NCBI RefSeq assembly: GCF_024622195.1
Contig: NZ_JANKBI010000017.1
Coordinates: forward strand, 1 to 64,000
DNA length: 64,000 nt
Source of the DNA: Murimonas intestini
Lineage (GTDB): Bacteria > Bacillota > Clostridia > Lachnospirales > Lachnospiraceae
Direction of reading: 5' to 3'
Shown here: positions 1-8,615 of the stretch, in pieces
Numbering within the stretch: position 1 is the first letter of the stretch
Layout of the letters: the number at the start of each line of letters is the position of its first letter
Translations under genes and position numbers: made by a program
The notes under the pieces: model-generated
What the model saw: only the letters and a program-made list of their open reading frames with translations
The model's database searches: none
Told to the model about the DNA's origin: nothing

Positions 1-11
1 TGAGATTTCAT
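1..11 (-). CDS. Start of a gene running off the left edge, possibly istB
   Basis: Reading leftward, an ATG at position 11 opens the codons for M-K-S before the window ends. A strong ribosome site (AGGAGGTGAG, about positions 16-25) lies just upstream, and the ATG overlaps a TGA in another frame (ATGA). Because a decayed IS21 istA lies immediately upstream on the same strand, and istB normally follows istA with such an overlap, this may be the istB start. Only three codons are visible, so the identity is inference from context. Confidence 0.3.
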
Positions 12-127
12 GACTCACCTCCTGTAGTCTGGTCAAAATAGTTGAGTACTAAACTTTTTTGACTTTATAGTGATGAGCCTATTATCTCACGTATGATAAT
101 TTTGAAAAGGTACTTGCTATTTTGCGT

Positions 128-530
128 TTACATCCGTTCAACAGTCATCAGCAGTTTATTAGAGCCATGATTCCTTTCAACATATATGTTGTAATAGTAG
201 CAGAACTGTGTGAACTGATACTGGACAGGTACGCTTGTTTGTATTTCAGGCACATAAAATACAGGTTGGCTTTGCTTTCCTCCCGCATAATACGGTCGTG
301 GATATCGGCATAGTCTGGCATGACGTTATCATCTTTTCTACGGTTGTTTTTTGGAGGATTGAAAGCTGTCTCCACCTCTTTCGGAGCCATTTGGCATAAC
401 GCGACGAGATCTTTGCTAAACTCATGAAAGCGGGACATAATTAGATTCTCTGTGCTGTAGCCGATATGATACCGGTTACAGCAGTCATTATACGAAGTGT
501 CCTGCTGTCATATGTCAAGAATTCCAAGGA
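128..530 (-). pseudogene. Decayed IS21-family transposase (istA) fragment
   Basis: The longest open piece (438 to 148) carries a recognisable IstA segment with MPDYADIHDRIMREE followed by KYKQAY. Near position 230 the reading frame slips: the next frame continues the family's pattern as QFCYYYNIYVERNHGS and TVERM, then meets a stop at 128-130. Upstream of 438 the same frame extends back to about 510 before hitting a stop. The normal gene encodes roughly 400-500 residues, so most of it, including the DDE catalytic core, is gone. The remnant is non-functional and marks the left border of the polysaccharide locus. The family call rests on remembered IstA patterns. Confidence 0.55.
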
Positions 531-610
531 TTGTAGTTCAGTTGTGCATAATAAAATGTTTCTTTCTTGTATCTTCACTACAAGAAAGATTTAAGCATAA
601 ACACATGCTC

Positions 611-694
611 AGACCGATGGACCAAAACAGTCAGATAGATATGCCAAAACTAATAGACCGTTTAAAGCTAAATCGACAGACCGTTGGGACGAAA
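611..694. repeat. Short direct repeats, probable IS21 terminal (transposase-binding) repeats
   Basis: Two imperfect copies, agaccgatggaccaaa (611-626) and agaccgttgggacgaaa (678-694), share most positions. A third partial copy starts with agaccg at 655. IS21 elements carry multiple short repeats at their ends, upstream of istA, and these lie on the expected side of the istA remnant. The stretch 439-767 otherwise holds nothing I can support as a gene. Confidence 0.4.
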
Positions 695-767
695 TTTACA
701 ACGAGCGTGGAATATATCGATGGTGAGTTTTTGGCAAATATTTTGTATACAACAACACGTTATACAA

Positions 768-1442
768 TTAAGGTTTAATTGCTTCTCTAAATCGTTTTAT
801 ACTGTCTTCCATTACAATAGTTTTTCCAAATATACTAGACGAGCCTGCCACAAAAATATCCGCTCCTAAACCTCTTAGCTTTTTCGCGTTTTCAAAGGAA
901 ATGTTTCCGTCAACCTCTATAGAAAGATTCTCATACCCTTCTCCTAATAAAAATTTATACATTTTTTCAACTTTTTTAATACAACTTTTTACAATTGGCT
1001 GGCCTGCAAATCCAGGATTAACAGTTAAAATTGTTACTCCATCTATATATTCCAGCACTTCCTCTACACTATAAATGGGTGTTCCTGGATTTATTGCCAA
1101 CATAATTCGGCATTGATACTTCTTCAATTTTTCTAAAGCCCTTTGTATATGGACTGTACTTTCATAATGGATGCAGACTTGATCGGTAGGTTGAATCCCT
1201 AGCCACTCATATTTTTCTTCAGGTTTATTGACCATTAAGTGTAAATCAAGGGGCGTACTTGTCAAACCTCTCAAACCTCTAATATAGTCAACGCCCAATC
1301 CAAAATTGGGGACAAAATTTCCGTCCATAACATCAATATGTAAATATTCAATTTTGTTTTTTTCAAATAACTCGATGTCTTTTTTTAAATGAAGTAAATC
1401 AGCACACATCATAGATGCAGATATTTTTCCTATTTGTTTCAC
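768..1442 (-). CDS. Pentulose-5-phosphate 3-epimerase family protein
   Basis: This 224-residue protein is a complete TIM-barrel epimerase of the ribulose-phosphate 3-epimerase family. Visible motifs are the N-terminal KISASMMCADLLHL, the metal and catalytic segment HIDVMDGNFVPNFG, DLHLMV, the MLAINPGTP stretch, TVNPGFAGQ and the IEVDGNI strand with its catalytic Asp, then the phosphate-binding loop VAGSSSIFG. Family members interconvert ribulose-5-phosphate and xylulose-5-phosphate in the cytoplasm. It is the last gene of the polysaccharide operon, just after LicD, TarJ- and TarI-like genes. It probably supplies or adjusts the pentulose phosphate feeding that CDP-polyol branch rather than serving central metabolism. 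The substrate is inferred from context. Confidence 0.85.
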   Translation of the reverse strand: MKQIGKISASMMCADLLHLKKDIELFEKNKIEYLHIDVMDGNFVPNFGLGVDYIRGLRGLTSTPLDLHLMVNKPEEKYEWLGIQPTDQVCIHYESTVHIQRALEKLKKYQCRIMLAINPGTPIYSVEEVLEYIDGVTILTVNPGFAGQPIVKSCIKKVEKMYKFLLGEGYENLSIEVDGNISFENAKKLRGLGADIFVAGSSSIFGKTIVMEDSIKRFREAIKP

Positions 1443-1458
1443 TTATTGTCCTTTCTAA

Positions 1459-2268
1459 CTAATCGCATTTCATATGTTGGATAAACTCTGTTCGATCAAC
1501 TGGTGGTTTCATATAATCTCCATATTGTAATTTCATTTTTTTATCAAACCCTTTTTGTACAGGAAATAGTTTGCCTCTAAAGGGCATATTTACTGTTCCT
1601 TCAAACCATTCTCGCTCATATGGCAAATCCCAATATTTGGGAATATCATTTATTATCAAACAATATTTCCCTGGTTTATCATTATACTTCATGAAGATCT
1701 TATTTCGCCACTTCACTATTGTGTTGATTGAAAATAAGCGCCCCGTAACCGATAAAATTGTGCCTTGCAGTTTTTGAGAAATGGTGTATTTATCATTTCT
1801 TTGAAATTTTCTGTGTCCCATGGCTAATCCATATGTGATTTTTTGCCACAAAATTAATCGCTTAGCTCTTCTCCAAGTATTTGCACTATTTACCACAAGA
1901 AACACATCTACACATATATAATTTTCCAGATTATCATACTCCAGATCCATTTTCTGTGGTTCATGCCAATAATATCGTTTATCTATAACGCGACATACAA
2001 AATCATAAAAATTGGGTGATATCGTCTCCGAATCTATTACTTTCATGTAAGAGGGCAAATGTTTTTCTAGTGCTTTCTTAAATAATGGATAATCCCGGTA
2101 CCAAAGACAAATATCCGCATCGTCATCCCATGGTATAAAGTCTTTATGACGTACGGCACCCAACATCGTCCCTCCTCCCAAGAAATATGAAATATTCTCT
2201 TTTTTACAAGCATTATCGATTTCACACATAATATTAAATAATATCGAATGTAACTCTTCTCTTTTCAT
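1459..2268 (-). CDS. LicD/fukutin-family phospho-substituent transferase
   Basis: The protein (269 residues from the chosen start) carries the LicD hallmark GGGTMLGAVRH...FIPWDDDADICL near residues 30-60, where the acidic run binds metal and nucleotide. LicD enzymes move phosphocholine from CDP-choline onto glycans, and the related fukutin/FKRP proteins move ribitol-phosphate from CDP-ribitol. Directly upstream lie TarJ- and TarI-like genes, so CDP-ribitol or a similar CDP-polyol is the likeliest donor here; that is inference. A TTG start at 2292 overlaps the tarJ stop, but the ATG at 2268 has the better ribosome site (GGAG five bases upstream) and is preferred. Confidence 0.8.
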   Translation of the reverse strand: MKREELHSILFNIMCEIDNACKKENISYFLGGGTMLGAVRHKDFIPWDDDADICLWYRDYPLFKKALEKHLPSYMKVIDSETISPNFYDFVCRVIDKRYYWHEPQKMDLEYDNLENYICVDVFLVVNSANTWRRAKRLILWQKITYGLAMGHRKFQRNDKYTISQKLQGTILSVTGRLFSINTIVKWRNKIFMKYNDKPGKYCLIINDIPKYWDLPYEREWFEGTVNMPFRGKLFPVQKGFDKKMKLQYGDYMKPPVDRTEFIQHMKCD

Positions 2269-2288
2269 CTTTTCTCCGTACACTTGAC

Positions 2289-3311
2289 TCAATTTGGGTT
2301 ATTCCAAACAGTCATAACTTTACAGTATGATTTTTTATGGGTCTTCATCATTTCTAAAGCATCTAATAACTCCGTTTGGTCATAAATATCAGTAACTAAC
2401 AATTCTGGAATTATTTTCTTTTCTCTTATTCCTTTAAGCACTTCAGTCCAATCGCTTTTTGTACCTGATTCATACGAAGAATTCCATGTACCAACAAGTG
2501 TAAGTTGCTTTCTTAATACTCTCCAATATATTTTTTGCCGCAAAAAAATATCGTTTTGAGGGTTTCCTATGAGAATAATTCTTCCTTCCGAATCTGCCAA
2601 ACGGATTGATAATTCAACTGTCTCAGATGTTCCCACCGCATCTATTACTTTATTAAAAACCATTTCTATTTTTTCATTATTACATACATATCCGATGCCA
2701 TTTAGTTTTTTAGCAATTTCTTGTTTTTCATTATTTCTTCCAATAACCAAAACGTTGCGAGCACCATTAAGTTTCGCCCATTGTGCTGCTGCAAAACCAA
2801 TCATTCCACTACCAATTACGGCAACATCATCACCTTCTTTTATTTCTGCCTGTTTTATAGCATGATATGCTACCGCAAATGGTTCTATTGTAGCTGCTTC
2901 AATATATGAAATATCGTCATCAAGTTTAATTAGATTCCATATTGGAACAACTACATATTCTGCAAATCCTCCATCTCTCCTTGAGCCAATATAATCATAA
3001 TTATCACACAACTCATATTTTCCTCGAAGGCAATTGGTACATTTCTTACAAGGAATTAGTGGGAAAATTCCAACCCTTTTTCCCGTCCATTCAGAATCCG
3101 TTTTATCATATACTTCTTCTACAATACCGGAAAACTCATGCCCTGGTATTGTAGGAAAGTGATATGTCCCTTTTTCAAATATCCTCGGAATATCAGAACT
3201 ACATATACCTGCAGCCTTTACCTTAACCAAAGCCCACCCTTCCTTTAAACTGGGCTTTTCCTTATTTTCATAACGGATATCGTTTACAGCATGTAAGTTA
3301 TATGCTTTCAT
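2289..3311 (-). CDS. tarJ: Zinc alcohol dehydrogenase, TarJ-like ribulose-5-phosphate reductase
   Basis: This 340-residue medium-chain dehydrogenase has the catalytic zinc Cys37, the GHE motif at 57-59, and a classical structural-zinc set Cys88, Cys91, Cys94 and Cys102. The nucleotide-binding loop GSGMIGFAAAQ lies near residue 170. TarJ reduces D-ribulose-5-phosphate to D-ribitol-5-phosphate with NADPH as the first step to CDP-ribitol. The length fits TarJ, and the gene directly follows a TarI-like cytidylyltransferase, the standard pairing. A ribosome site (AGGAG) lies upstream of the ATG. On sequence alone another sugar-alcohol dehydrogenase is possible; the partner gene makes TarJ the best call. 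Confidence 0.72.
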   Translation of the reverse strand: MKAYNLHAVNDIRYENKEKPSLKEGWALVKVKAAGICSSDIPRIFEKGTYHFPTIPGHEFSGIVEEVYDKTDSEWTGKRVGIFPLIPCKKCTNCLRGKYELCDNYDYIGSRRDGGFAEYVVVPIWNLIKLDDDISYIEAATIEPFAVAYHAIKQAEIKEGDDVAVIGSGMIGFAAAQWAKLNGARNVLVIGRNNEKQEIAKKLNGIGYVCNNEKIEMVFNKVIDAVGTSETVELSIRLADSEGRIILIGNPQNDIFLRQKIYWRVLRKQLTLVGTWNSSYESGTKSDWTEVLKGIREKKIIPELLVTDIYDQTELLDALEMMKTHKKSYCKVMTVWNNPN

Positions 3312-4008
3312 TTTTTTCTCCTATAATAGTGCGAAATCGAATTAAATCAGATGGTGTGGTAATCTTAAAATTTGTATCTTCACCTGAAATCATACAAACA
3401 TCCATAGAATATCTATAAGCAATCATACTAGTGCCGCTTGTATTTTTTAGTACTTCCTTTGTAGCCATTCTGTTTATTTCCAGATATCGTTTCAATCGAA
3501 AAGCTTCAGGCGCCTGTCCTGCAAACAAGGTATTTCTATCTAGCAATTTCGTTATATTTTTTCCATCTTGACTTTGATATACAGTATCGTGAATTGGCAA
3601 AACAGGCATACATCCTTCATGTTTATCCAGTGTGTCTATACAAGTTGATATTAAATGTTCACTCACAAATGGACGGACAGCATCATGAATAATAACTTTA
3701 TCCATCTCTTCCTTTGAAAGAATTCCACAATACTCTAAACCATTTAAAATAGACTCTTGGCGTGAATCTCCTGCTTCGGCAATCCCTACAAGTTTATTAA
3801 TTTGATATACTTCTTTCCATATTTCAATTTGACTATGCCATTGTTTTGAAGCAACAACAATAATTTTATCAATTCTATTGTTACTTTCAAATTTTTCTAA
3901 TGTAAACATTATGATTGGTTTTCCATCAATTTCAATGTACTGTTTTGGAACGCCAACATTTTTCATTCTGGCTCCAACTCCTCCAGATAAAATTAACGCA
4001 AAATTCAT
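3298..4008 (-). CDS. tarI: TarI/IspD-family cytidylyltransferase (CDP-ribitol type)
   Basis: This 236-residue nucleotidyltransferase opens with the CTP-binding signature LSGGVGARM...VPKQY and carries HDAVRPFVS, the HDTVYQS strand and a C-terminal TPSDLIRF. It belongs to the IspD/TarI/Bcs1 group, which transfers CMP to methylerythritol-4-phosphate or ribitol-5-phosphate. The segment FAGQAPEAF resembles TarI, and the next gene (14-base overlap) is TarJ-like. It therefore most likely makes CDP-ribitol for the LicD-family transferase two genes downstream. A housekeeping IspD role is less likely inside a polysaccharide operon. Confidence 0.75.
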   Translation of the reverse strand: MNFALILSGGVGARMKNVGVPKQYIEIDGKPIIMFTLEKFESNNRIDKIIVVASKQWHSQIEIWKEVYQINKLVGIAEAGDSRQESILNGLEYCGILSKEEMDKVIIHDAVRPFVSEHLISTCIDTLDKHEGCMPVLPIHDTVYQSQDGKNITKLLDRNTLFAGQAPEAFRLKRYLEINRMATKEVLKNTSGTSMIAYRYSMDVCMISGEDTNFKITTPSDLIRFRTIIGEKNESI

Positions 4009-4009
4009 T

Positions 4010-5236
4010 TCATTTTCCTTTCACACTTTTATTTTTTATTGCTGCATAACAAAATGCTATTGCAATAAAATACCGGAGTAAATTAACAATTAACAATGCA
4101 ATACAAAAACCTCTGATCCCCCAGTAGAGCGTAGATGGAATACATAAAAGAATAAACAACACAGCGTAAATACCGTTAATTATTAGTTGTATATTTTCCT
4201 TTGCGATCCTTAGCAAAACTGTTGTCACAATATTACAAACAAAATATAAGACTTGAGTTAATGTCCCAATCACAAAATAACCTTTTACCAAATCATAAGT
4301 TTGAGGATATAAAACTTGTATTAATATATGCGATCCTATTACCCCTACAACAGTTCCTAATATAATTCCCAAAATTGTTATCACAAATAAAAAATTTATC
4401 AAACTCTTTTTTATATCTCCACGGTACTTCACTAAATAGCCAATACAAACACTATTTAATGGAGTTGTAATTAAACTCATTGTCTTTCCAACTAATGAGG
4501 CTAGATAGTATATTGTAACTGCAACCCCCCCTATTAAATATTGCAGTAAAAGTCTGTCACCATTAAAAATAATATTACTAATAAGATTTGTAAGGATTAA
4601 AATAAGAATAGCACGTATATTTATTTTCCAATTTTTACTAATTTTAAATAAATTCCGAAAAAGTCTTCCTTTAATTACTATCCATATTATTCCAAATATT
4701 TCTCCTATTAACAAAGCAATTGGCCAACATTTTGTTGCTTTAAAAAGGATTATTCCTATTGCATATCCAAAACTAATTATAAGATAGTATATAAAATACC
4801 CTTTATAATTTAAGTTTAGTCTATATTCTACATCTGCGTAATATCTACAAACAGTAACGAAACAAAGGATGGCGACAACTATAGCCTCCAACACTGTCAT
4901 TCCTATATTTCCATATAAAACCATGAAAAAACAAAATATAGATGACAGGAAACCAAATCCTACAAGAGGTATATTGTAATCTCCATTTACTGTTGTTCTT
5001 TTCGAGCTTTCAGACATCCTGGCATAGTTCAATGCTACACCTACGGATACAGCACAAATATTTACTAAAGACATAGCATAAACAATATTTCCATATTTTT
5101 CGTTTCCATAGTATCGTGACCATACTGGATAGACAATAAATTGTGATATTATATTGAGCATCATCAATGCAAGGATACTCCATATAGAATCACTAAAAAA
5201 ACTTTTGATTTTATTTAAAATATGATCTTTATCCAT
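4010..5236 (-). CDS. Polysaccharide flippase (Wzx-type, MOP superfamily)
   Basis: This protein of about 408 residues is hydrophobic throughout, with some 12 predicted membrane segments and almost no soluble loops. The N-terminal pattern SQFIVYPVWSRYYGNEKYG followed by AMSLVNI is typical of Wzx flippases, which move lipid-linked repeat units across the membrane. An upstream GTG at 5248 would add four residues. The ATG at 5236 overlaps the previous gene's stop and is preferred. It is one of two flippases in this locus, which also has an ABC exporter. Its DNA is strikingly A+T-rich compared with the genes at 8.6-11.5 kb. Confidence 0.82.
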   Translation of the reverse strand: MDKDHILNKIKSFFSDSIWSILALMMLNIISQFIVYPVWSRYYGNEKYGNIVYAMSLVNICAVSVGVALNYARMSESSKRTTVNGDYNIPLVGFGFLSSIFCFFMVLYGNIGMTVLEAIVVAILCFVTVCRYYADVEYRLNLNYKGYFIYYLIISFGYAIGIILFKATKCWPIALLIGEIFGIIWIVIKGRLFRNLFKISKNWKINIRAILILILTNLISNIIFNGDRLLLQYLIGGVAVTIYYLASLVGKTMSLITTPLNSVCIGYLVKYRGDIKKSLINFLFVITILGIILGTVVGVIGSHILIQVLYPQTYDLVKGYFVIGTLTQVLYFVCNIVTTVLLRIAKENIQLIINGIYAVLFILLCIPSTLYWGIRGFCIALLIVNLLRYFIAIAFCYAAIKNKSVKGK

Positions 5237-7520
5237 TCCATCTACCACATTTAATTAATCTTTTTAGACAATCATATATTCCTTCCAATAACAATACTAT
5301 AAAAAAAACCACCGATGTACACCCTGCAATTACTGTCATATTCCATACACCTTCTTCTGGTATAAAAGCTACCAATGGATACTTATGAATTGATGCAAAC
5401 GTCATAAATATACCAACAAATAAAAGGGCATAAAGAATATCTCTCTTTTTTCTTCTTATGTTGGAATCCAGAAAAATAATTAAAGGACCCAACATATATA
5501 TATAATAGTAAAATGGAGAGAATGATGACAAAAGAATAATCCCAAGAATCGCTAATGAAAAAATCTTCCAGTCTTCAATTCTACTATATAAAATCACTAT
5601 AAGTACCAATAACGCCAATATAATCCAGATTAAAAAATAATGTTCGACTATTCCATCCAGAACTAAAGAATTACTAATTTTCTGCGGTATTTGAATCAAA
5701 CGTGACAAATCTACCTTTCCGCCAATGATAGAATTATTTGAAATCATTGTTTTAGCATTAATTACCATGTATGCAATAGATGAAAAACCAGTATTCAAAA
5801 AAATGGCTGGAATCAAATTAATAATAATTCCTATAGATAGACAATTAAATATTTCTTTTGTCCTCTTCTCCCTGAAAAGAAGGATTCCTAATAGCGCCGG
5901 ATAAATCTTAATACCTGCTGCAACAGCCAACGCAATGTATGCAATATTTCGTTTTGAAACACTACTTGATCGATATCCAAACAAGAATACAGTAATAAGC
6001 ATTCCACAAAAAATAGAAACATTTCCACGCTCGAGATCATGTAATACAGGATAAGAGAAGGCTATCAGCATTATAAAAACACCAATTTCAAACTTAGACC
6101 CTCGTTTATACTTTATAATAGTCTTATAAAATAAAATAGCTGCTAGTGCAATTACATATCCTATCATAACTGTTCCCATTTGACTATTTCTTGCTGCAAT
6201 CGAACTATATAACTCCTCCCTAGGAATAAACATATTCAAAAGTCCGAATATAACAGAAACCAATGGTGGATATATAGTAGATATCCCGTTTTGACTATCC
6301 GTATAAGCGGTAAAACCTGGTCTTATACAGTCAAAAAAATCCGTGAACATTTTTAATTGTCCATCACTTCTACCATCATACAGCAAAGCGATTATTGATA
6401 CTCCGTGTGTCATTGCTCCATAAACTATGGTTAATATCATACACACTGATAGCGATCCATAAAAAACCCATTTGGTAATATTAATTTTGTTCTTTCTTGA
6501 TATTACAAATGAAATCAGAAAGATCAAAGCAAACAGTCCTGCATAGATAATCAAATTCCGAATAAATTTATATAGTATAGTCAGATTTTCTTTATTATTT
6601 ATCGTTATTAACTGTCTTGAAAATTTCAGTTTTTCAAGACTATCTCCCTGAAAACCATAAAACTCTCCTGTAACCCCATAATTAGCAATTTGATCCATAC
6701 TAGAATTCATACTTTCCGAAATTCTATTTTCCGTTATATTAGCAATATTACTGTTGTTCTCAGAATAAATTAGCAATTCCCTAGATAAATCATAAATATC
6801 ACCCATATAAAAGCAATAATTAACTGATGCATAATCCATTGTTGTATCTATAATAAAATGCATGTTAGAATTACTCCAACAGTGGATCAATGTTCCTCTC
6901 GAAAAATCATTTGCAAATAAACCAACATTGAAAAACTCTTGAGATATACTCACATTTTTAATATAGCAATTTACAACTGATAACTGATGTTCTTCCACCA
7001 CATTATTTAAAATAACTGCACAATTATCAGAATTAATGGTAATATTTTCAAATCCTAAATTCTTAATTAATCCGCCTACTTTTCCAAAAAAAGATGTATT
7101 TTCATGACTAAGTAAAAGATTAGTTATTATATGTCCCTGCCCATCATATTCACCCATAAAAAAACTTTCACCATTTATGGGACTTATGGGTTGCCAGATA
7201 CCTTCATTAGACACATCAATATCATCTGTTTGCGCAAAATAAATACCTTCACAATCAATGTTATCAACTAATACATCTCTTAGTTTGGCAATATCATCTA
7301 TAGTACTGATTAAATAAGGACTTTTTTTTGTCCCATTACCTGCAAACAAAGAACTTAATTTATTAGTATCTTCTCTCTGTTCTAACACAGAGCCTTGTTT
7401 TACATTATAGTATTCTGTAATAGACTCTCTATCAAAAAAAATAGCGATTATTGTGACTAATATTGTACAAACAGCTATTGTGTATATCACAATCTCCCAG
7501 TGTTTCATAACATGTTTCAT
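5229..7520 (-). CDS. Fusion protein: GLUG-like extracytoplasmic domain plus GT87-type membrane glycosyltransferase
   Basis: This 763-residue protein has an N-terminal membrane anchor (about 10-28), then an outside domain of some 250 residues. That domain has GTKKSPYLISTIDDIAKL and repeated G-L-I-K-N-L-G-F type strands, resembling beta-solenoid GLUG proteins. From about residue 310 follow roughly 10-12 membrane helices with LERGNVSIF and GIKIYPALLG. Those two motifs are typical of polyprenol-phosphate-dependent GT87 (DUF2029) mannosyltransferases. It probably transfers a sugar from a polyprenyl-phosphate donor outside the membrane, perhaps the one made by the next gene upstream (7677-8615). 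The joining of the two domains is unusual. No clear ribosome site precedes the ATG. Confidence 0.65.
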   Translation of the reverse strand: MKHVMKHWEIVIYTIAVCTILVTIIAIFFDRESITEYYNVKQGSVLEQREDTNKLSSLFAGNGTKKSPYLISTIDDIAKLRDVLVDNIDCEGIYFAQTDDIDVSNEGIWQPISPINGESFFMGEYDGQGHIITNLLLSHENTSFFGKVGGLIKNLGFENITINSDNCAVILNNVVEEHQLSVVNCYIKNVSISQEFFNVGLFANDFSRGTLIHCWSNSNMHFIIDTTMDYASVNYCFYMGDIYDLSRELLIYSENNSNIANITENRISESMNSSMDQIANYGVTGEFYGFQGDSLEKLKFSRQLITINNKENLTILYKFIRNLIIYAGLFALIFLISFVISRKNKINITKWVFYGSLSVCMILTIVYGAMTHGVSIIALLYDGRSDGQLKMFTDFFDCIRPGFTAYTDSQNGISTIYPPLVSVIFGLLNMFIPREELYSSIAARNSQMGTVMIGYVIALAAILFYKTIIKYKRGSKFEIGVFIMLIAFSYPVLHDLERGNVSIFCGMLITVFLFGYRSSSVSKRNIAYIALAVAAGIKIYPALLGILLFREKRTKEIFNCLSIGIIINLIPAIFLNTGFSSIAYMVINAKTMISNNSIIGGKVDLSRLIQIPQKISNSLVLDGIVEHYFLIWIILALLVLIVILYSRIEDWKIFSLAILGIILLSSFSPFYYYIYMLGPLIIFLDSNIRRKKRDILYALLFVGIFMTFASIHKYPLVAFIPEEGVWNMTVIAGCTSVVFFIVLLLEGIYDCLKRLIKCGRWNG

Positions 7521-7676
7521 TTTCGTTTCAGCTAAAACAGATTATTATAATGACTTCTGTTCTAGTCTCTCCTTTCCAATAGCACTATATCTACGCTTAA
7601 TTATATAAATACAGGTTATATGGATTCCAGCTATAATACTTGAAAACTGCTCTGAATTTGCCGATTTTCTTTATTT
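7521..7676. other. Gap inside the polysaccharide operon
   Basis: These 156 bases separate the GT2 gene from the large membrane fusion gene, while most neighbours touch or overlap. The stretch is A+T-rich with TATAAT-like strings on the minus strand, but I found no matching -35 element at a proper distance. It coincides with a visible change in base composition, so it may be a junction between blocks of different origin. Confidence 0.4.
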
Positions 7677-8615
7677 TCACTCTTCAAAATTAATTCTTTC
7701 TTCCTCAACAACCAAAGGCCGATTCATTACTCGCTTGTTGATGTTTAAAATATATTCGCCTAATAGACCTATAAAGAATAACTGGATGGATCCAATAAGG
7801 AATACTCCAATAGCTATAGGCGCCATCCCCATCACCATTTCATTCCAGTGCAACAGTTTCAAAACCAGATACACGATTGCTATAACAAAACAGATAATCG
7901 ATGATACAAATCCCAAGAATGTAGCAATCCTCAGCCCAACCTTCGTGTAGGACGTAATGCTTAGCATCGCTGCATCATATAATGTATAAAAGTTGTTCTT
8001 TGTCTTCCCAGCACGTCTCCTAGGCTGTTCATATTCAATGTCCTTTCTCTTAAACCCATATTCCGCTACGATACCTCTTAAGAAAGGAAGTGGATCTTTT
8101 AACTCTCGTAAAAGTTTTATGAAGGACGCATCATAAAGTCCGAACCCTGTGAAATGCTCAATCATCTCCACCTCTGACATGTTGCGGATGACTTTGTAGT
8201 ATGCTGAACGTATCCAGTACACCAGGCGATTTTCCTTGCTGCTCGTCTTTATCCCACTTACTATTCTATAGCCATTCTCCCATTCCTCCACGAAACGCGG
8301 AATTAACTCTACTGGGTCTTGAAAATCACAGCATAACACCACTGTACAATCACCTGATGTCTGACACATCCCATAGAATGGCGAGTTGAACTGTCCAAAG
8401 TTTGTTACATTAAAAATTGCCTTCACCTTCGGGTTCTCGCTGCACAATTCCCTTATGTATTCCCTTGTCCGATCCTGTGAGCAGTTATCAATAAACAGAA
8501 GCTCATAATCGTATTGCGGGAGTTCATGCACCATCATCTCAACAACTGCCTCTGTAATCGGTTTGATATTCTCTTCCTCATTGTAACAAGGAATCATTAT
8601 GCTAATCTTTTTCAT
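7677..8615 (-). CDS. GtrB/DPMS-like polyprenyl-phosphate glycosyltransferase (GT2)
   Basis: This 312-residue protein has a GT2 catalytic domain (residues 1-220) and two C-terminal membrane helices (about 230-255 and 265-290). The motifs ISIMIPCYNEEENI, the nucleotide-binding FIDNCSQDRT and the metal-binding CCDFQDPVEL are those of dolichol-phosphate mannose synthase and GtrB/ArnC relatives, which load one sugar onto undecaprenyl phosphate in the cytoplasm. Such lipid-linked sugars feed membrane GT-C enzymes, and one lies directly downstream. The start overlaps the end of the SDR gene by 14 bases, so the two are likely translationally coupled. The sugar is unknown; the product of the CDP-sugar block upstream is an obvious candidate. 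Confidence 0.82.
   Translation of the reverse strand: MKKISIMIPCYNEEENIKPITEAVVEMMVHELPQYDYELLFIDNCSQDRTREYIRELCSENPKVKAIFNVTNFGQFNSPFYGMCQTSGDCTVVLCCDFQDPVELIPRFVEEWENGYRIVSGIKTSSKENRLVYWIRSAYYKVIRNMSEVEMIEHFTGFGLYDASFIKLLRELKDPLPFLRGIVAEYGFKRKDIEYEQPRRRAGKTKNNFYTLYDAAMLSITSYTKVGLRIATFLGFVSSIICFVIAIVYLVLKLLHWNEMVMGMAPIAIGVFLIGSIQLFFIGLLGEYILNINKRVMNRPLVVEEERINFEE

Noticed and set aside
497..778. 93-codon open frame on the plus strand
   Set aside because: It lies in the IS21 remnant region, overlaps the end-like repeats and the rpe-like gene's stop, has no ribosome site and resembles no known protein.
768..1442. Housekeeping ribulose-phosphate epimerase (rpe) of the pentose phosphate pathway
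   Set aside because: The fold is right, but the position at the end of a CDP-polyol block in a glycan operon makes a dedicated paralogue more likely, so no rpe symbol was given.
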